A stretch of DNA of 64,000 bases from Geosiphon pyriformis (taxonomy: Eukaryota > Glomeromycota > Glomeromycetes > Archaeosporales > Geosiphonaceae), in the NCBI GenBank assembly GCA_016748015.1, contig JAAOMT010000708.1, forward strand, positions 261,440 through 325,439, read 5' to 3'. Each line of letters starts with the position of its first letter. The first letter of the stretch is position 1. The translations under genes were made by a program, and so were the position numbers. The notes below the pieces were generated by a model. The model was not told where the DNA came from and ran no database searches. It saw only the letters and a list, made by a program, of their open reading frames with translations. Below, one piece after another: positions 61,060 to 64,000 of this stretch.

Positions 61060-62030
61060 ATGTTTAATCCACCTCCAAGAATACTGTTCTCAATCACTGA
61101 ACTACTTGAGCTTGAAGAAGAAAAGAAATTGATCATCAAGAACACATTATTTCAAAATCCAACTGAGGAGACCAAAACAGAACAGTATCTTACATATCCC
61201 GACCTATCCAAAGAACTAAAGCTAAAATGGTACAGTGACAATGAAGAAAAAATTTGCCCCAAAAAAGCACATGACACTAATGCTAGTTTTGACCTATAAT
61301 ACTCTGGACAATCATCCATCATTATAGCTTCACATTCCCTTGTAAAAATAAATCTTAAGATAATGTTAGAAATTCCTATTAGTACAATGGTACAAGTTGT
61401 TTTTCAATCTAGTCTACCCAAGAAAAGAATCGACATAAAAGAAGGAATTATCAATGCTGGTTACACAGGAAACATTATTGTAATGTTACAGAACAATTCA
61501 GACCAATCCTACAAAATAAAATTACAAGAAAAGATTGCCCAAGCTATCTTCCTACTCCTAGTCAAAATACTCCAATTAACTCTAGTAACAACTCAAGTAG
61601 AATTAGGTCTCACTGCCTGAGGAATTAACAAGTTTGAATCAAGTAAAAGAGGAAATATACCAATCAACTTCATGAAAAAAGACAGTGACCAGGTAGAACT
61701 TATCTACACTGACACAGTCATCTCTATTTGTCCTTACCAATAATATCTCCTCAAGGTGAATTGAAAGATCCAAGATCAAGCCCTGTTATTTGAAGTCAAT
61801 CCTGAAATCTGTTCTCTAGCTGATGTTGCTAACTTATATCTACCAGCCAAAGCCCATAAACACTTCAAAATCCCTATCCACAATCCCACAGAAGATGTGA
61901 TTGAAATCCCCAAAGGAATTCTCATTGGTTCCATCTCACCAAACATTCAACATCCTGAAAAACTCCAGTTCATTCCAGATTTCACACAGCTATTCCTATT
62001 TTGTAACATCACCTTACAAGTATAAAATTT
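61060..62030 (+). pseudogene. dUTPase-like domain and pre-RT region of element C
   Basis: A Glu/Lys-rich linker is followed by FDL*YSGQSSII (motif 1 with a TAA inside), FQSSLPKKRIDI (motif 2), EGIINAGYTGNI, where the Asp of motif 3 is Asn (active-site loss), LQEKIAQAIF (motif 4) and a GINKFESSKRG remnant of motif 5. The block IPIHNPTEDVIEIPKGILIGSI precedes RT. The domain is present in this second gypsy family as well as in A/B. Confidence 0.7.
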
Positions 62031-62035
62031 GCCAA

Positions 62036-62681
62036 AAGAAAGTTACTTGTTTACACCAGAGGAGATCCATAAATTAAATTTAGGAAACTTAAGTACCCTA
62101 TAACAAATGCAATTTAAAGTCCTTTTGAATCAGTATGCCAATGTCTTTGTCAGCAAAAATGAGTTTGGATATACTGACATCGTAAAGCATCAGATTGATA
62201 CAGGAGATGCTCGATCTATTAAACAACAAGCTTACTGAGTACTCTTATCTGGTGACAATCTTATCAAACAAAAAGTCCAATAAATGTTCAACAACGGCCT
62301 GATCAAAGAATCATTAAGCCCTTGGTCCTCCCCAGTAGTCTTGGTCATCAAGAAAAATAGAAAGATGCAATTCTGCATAGATTACCAAAAACTAAATAGT
62401 ATTATGCAAGGAGATAGTTATTCCATTTCTCTTATCTAAGAAATTCTGGACAATTTAGGGAAAAAAAAATGGTTCTCGTTATTAAATTTAGCAAGTGGTT
62501 ACTGGCAAGTTGAAATGAACCCCAAAGACAAAGAAAAAACAGTATTCACTACTCGAGATGGAAACTTTGAGTTTAACATAATGCCTTTTAGACTTTGTAA
62601 TATTCCTGCCACATTCCAGCACTTTATGGATATTGTATATAAAGAAATCCTATGGAAATCAGTTGTAATATATCTAGATGA
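62036..62681 (+). pseudogene. Reverse transcriptase of element C, cut at the active site
   Basis: RT fingers and palm: VKHQIDTGDARSIKQQAY, PWSSPVVLVIKKN, FCIDYQKLNSI, FSLLNLASGYWQVEM, where the LDL catalytic Asp is Asn, FNIMPFRLCNIPATFQ and SVVIYLDD. The last codons of the YLDD box directly abut the element D insertion at 62682. Stops at about 62234, 62279 and 62437. Confidence 0.85.
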
Positions 62682-63552
62682 TGTTACTCATAGAAATATA
62701 AGGAATATATATTAGCATAGTTATTAACCAATCAGAAATAGATGTAGTAAAATGTGGAATTCCAGGATTCCTCTCAGGAATTGCAGGATTCCAAGAATTA
62801 CAGAATTCTCACAAAGAATTGCAGAATTCCAGAATTCCAGGATTCTTCTCAAAAGAATTGCAAAATTCCAGGAATCTCAGGATTTCTGTTGTGAAGAATT
62901 GAGAAATTGAGGAATCTCAATTATGTATATATAGCAGTAGGATTAGAAGCTAAAAAAACAAACCTCTCAGTTTAGATTTCATCTAAACAACTTTCCAAAC
63001 CACAAATAAATAACTGTTTGTTATTTCAAATCTGCTGCCACTATCAACATAAAGTGTTGATAGTAATTGATACTTAACCACACTGGAACAATAGCTCTTG
63101 ATCACAGCTATTGACAGAATACTAACTTGCAAATTGCTTTGGCTTATTTATTTTCTTTCTTTATTTTCTTTTCTTTTCTTTATTTTTTGCTTTGATTTTA
63201 TTGTTGTTTACTAACTCTATTGAAAATTAACATGTGGGGTACTGACGTCTGGATAAACGTGACTGGTAAAAGACCCAAAAATAAGAGTAGAACACTCGAT
63301 TGAGGATAGCTTACCAGGAAGAATACTGGCCATCAAGCTGAGAAAGAAATTGACAAAACTGTGGTTTTGGGAAGCTACAGATAAAACTATTACCATTGAA
63401 TTTCTGTCCATTATACAAAAAACTCAACCAAACCCTTTGGATACAGACTTTTTAAACACCAACCTTCAGATCACTATCAACTGCAATTAGATTTGAGCAC
63501 CAAGTTACAGGTTTATTATTTAATCCAACACCAAAAATAGTCACTTGTAACA
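62682..63552 (+). repeat. 5' LTR of element D
   Basis: TGTTACTCATAG...CACTTGTAACA, 871 bp. U3 repeat units at about 62755-62905 and a TATA run with CAGTAG at 62921-62940. A TTGATTTTATTGTTGTTTAC block is shared with the A LTR, and the start is shared with B. Confidence 0.88.
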
Positions 63553-63554
63553 TT

Positions 63555-63572
63555 TGGTGCTTCCTGTAAGAT
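63555..63572 (+). promoter_or_regulatory. Primer binding site-like sequence of element D
   Basis: TGGTGCTTCCTGTAAGAT, the same site as in A and B with two changes. Confidence 0.5.
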
Positions 63573-63611
63573 ATAATTCTACAAAGAACCAACACCAACA
63601 CAAATCTAAAA

Positions 63612-64000
63612 GTGGCAGAATTAGAAAACATAGAAGCAAACCATCTAGAATTTGCAAAATTCTTATTTTAACACTACTGTCAACATTTGGGATTAAATCA
63701 CAACCACATATCAGTGAAATCAGCTTTCAATTTCTACATCAACGAAAGAATTGCCTATCTGTTAGGAACACCAGTAAATATTGAATTGGCAAGAGAAGTC
63801 TTTTATAGTGAATTAATTCAAAATACCAACCTGCCAACAAATCACAATTTTGCCTCCATCATCATGAAAATCAACAAAGAAATTGAACACCACAAACAGC
63901 AAAGATACATCATTACTTACACAAGCAAAGGCAAAGAAAAACTACAAACACCAGCAGTAATACTCAAAAGAATACAACTACCTACTTGGAAGAAAACAAG
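63612..64000 (+). pseudogene. N-terminal gag region of element D (partial)
   Basis: Starts GTG-GCA-GAA like A and B. FAKFLF*HYCQHLGLN, AFNFYINERIAYLLG and IQNTNLPTNHNFAS are clear homologues of the A and B N-terminal ORFs. One TAA at 63669 (CAA in A and B), then open to the window end. Matrix-like role inferred from position only. Confidence 0.65.

Larger units (their letters stand above)
55687..62681 (+). mobile_element. Ty3/gypsy element C (5' part), interrupted by element D
   Basis: Starts with its LTR at 55687 (TGTTACTTGAG) after CTGA (55683-55686). It continues through gag, protease, Cys-rich, dUTPase and RT until D is inserted in the RT active-site codons at 62682. Its 3' half and 3' LTR should lie beyond 64000. 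One frame (positions equal to 1 mod 3) runs from the GTG at 57676 to 62681 with scattered stops, the clearest sign of a single Gag-Pol polyprotein here. Same family as C-prime; different LTR from A, B and D. Confidence 0.88.
62682..64000 (+). mobile_element. Ty3/gypsy element D (A/B family), truncated by the window end
   Basis: LTR at 62682-63552, primer site at 63555, gag start at 63612, then the window ends. It is inserted in the RT of C directly after the YLDD codons, preceded by ATGA (62678-62681). The N-terminal gag has only one stop in 129 codons, making this the best preserved A/B-type copy seen here. Confidence 0.88.

Noticed and set aside
1-64000. tRNA, rRNA or other structured RNA genes
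   Set aside because: No stretch with a convincing cloverleaf, rRNA core or snRNA signature was noticed by eye. A covariance-model scan was not possible here.

Overview
The window looks like nuclear DNA of an AT-rich fungus dense in transposable elements. The best fit is an arbuscular mycorrhizal (Glomeromycotina) fungus of the Rhizophagus/Gigaspora type. That is inferred from base composition, from a short-intron bHLH gene, and from LINE-like ORFs that resemble, from memory, repeats of that group. Only one convincing host gene is present, a five-exon bHLH leucine-zipper transcription factor at 38027-39964. It sits in a CpG-containing island at about 32.2-41.9 kb. Almost everything else is mobile DNA at different stages of decay.

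Left block (1-22437) is a three-level nest. A pogo/Tigger-type DNA transposon (about 202-22437) is split inside its transposase by a Ty3/gypsy element, A (868-21218). Element A is split inside its RNase H region by a second member of the same family, B (7862-18158). The 4-bp target duplications are GCAT/ACAT for A and ACAG/ACAG for B. Both host reading frames rejoin when the inserts are removed.

22.8-29.4 kb holds a very AT-decayed, 5'-truncated gypsy element (C-prime) ending in an LTR. 29.4-31.0 kb holds the remains of a LINE-like ORF1 with an RRM-like part and a CCHC knuckle. 31-32.2 kb is featureless AT-rich DNA. The bHLH island follows.

42.9-49.7 kb holds decayed LINE-like sequence (ORF1-like parts and an AP-endonuclease part), cut by two reverse-oriented solo LTRs with their own target duplications.

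Right block (about 50.6-64 kb) is a second nest. A decayed minus-strand gypsy element, E, is interrupted in gag by the plus-strand element C (from 55687). C's 5' LTR carries an 853-bp solo-LTR-like insert, and C's reverse transcriptase is interrupted at its active site by element D (from 62682), which runs off the window.

The gypsy elements share an unusual order, readable in one frame in the better copies: N-terminal ORF, capsid, CCHC nucleocapsid, protease, a Cys-rich zinc-finger-like region, a trimeric-type dUTPase-like domain, reverse transcriptase, RNase H, integrase and a post-integrase ORF of unknown function. Every copy is inactivated by stop codons and by C-to-T/G-to-A changes, including loss of catalytic aspartates in every RT that can be read.
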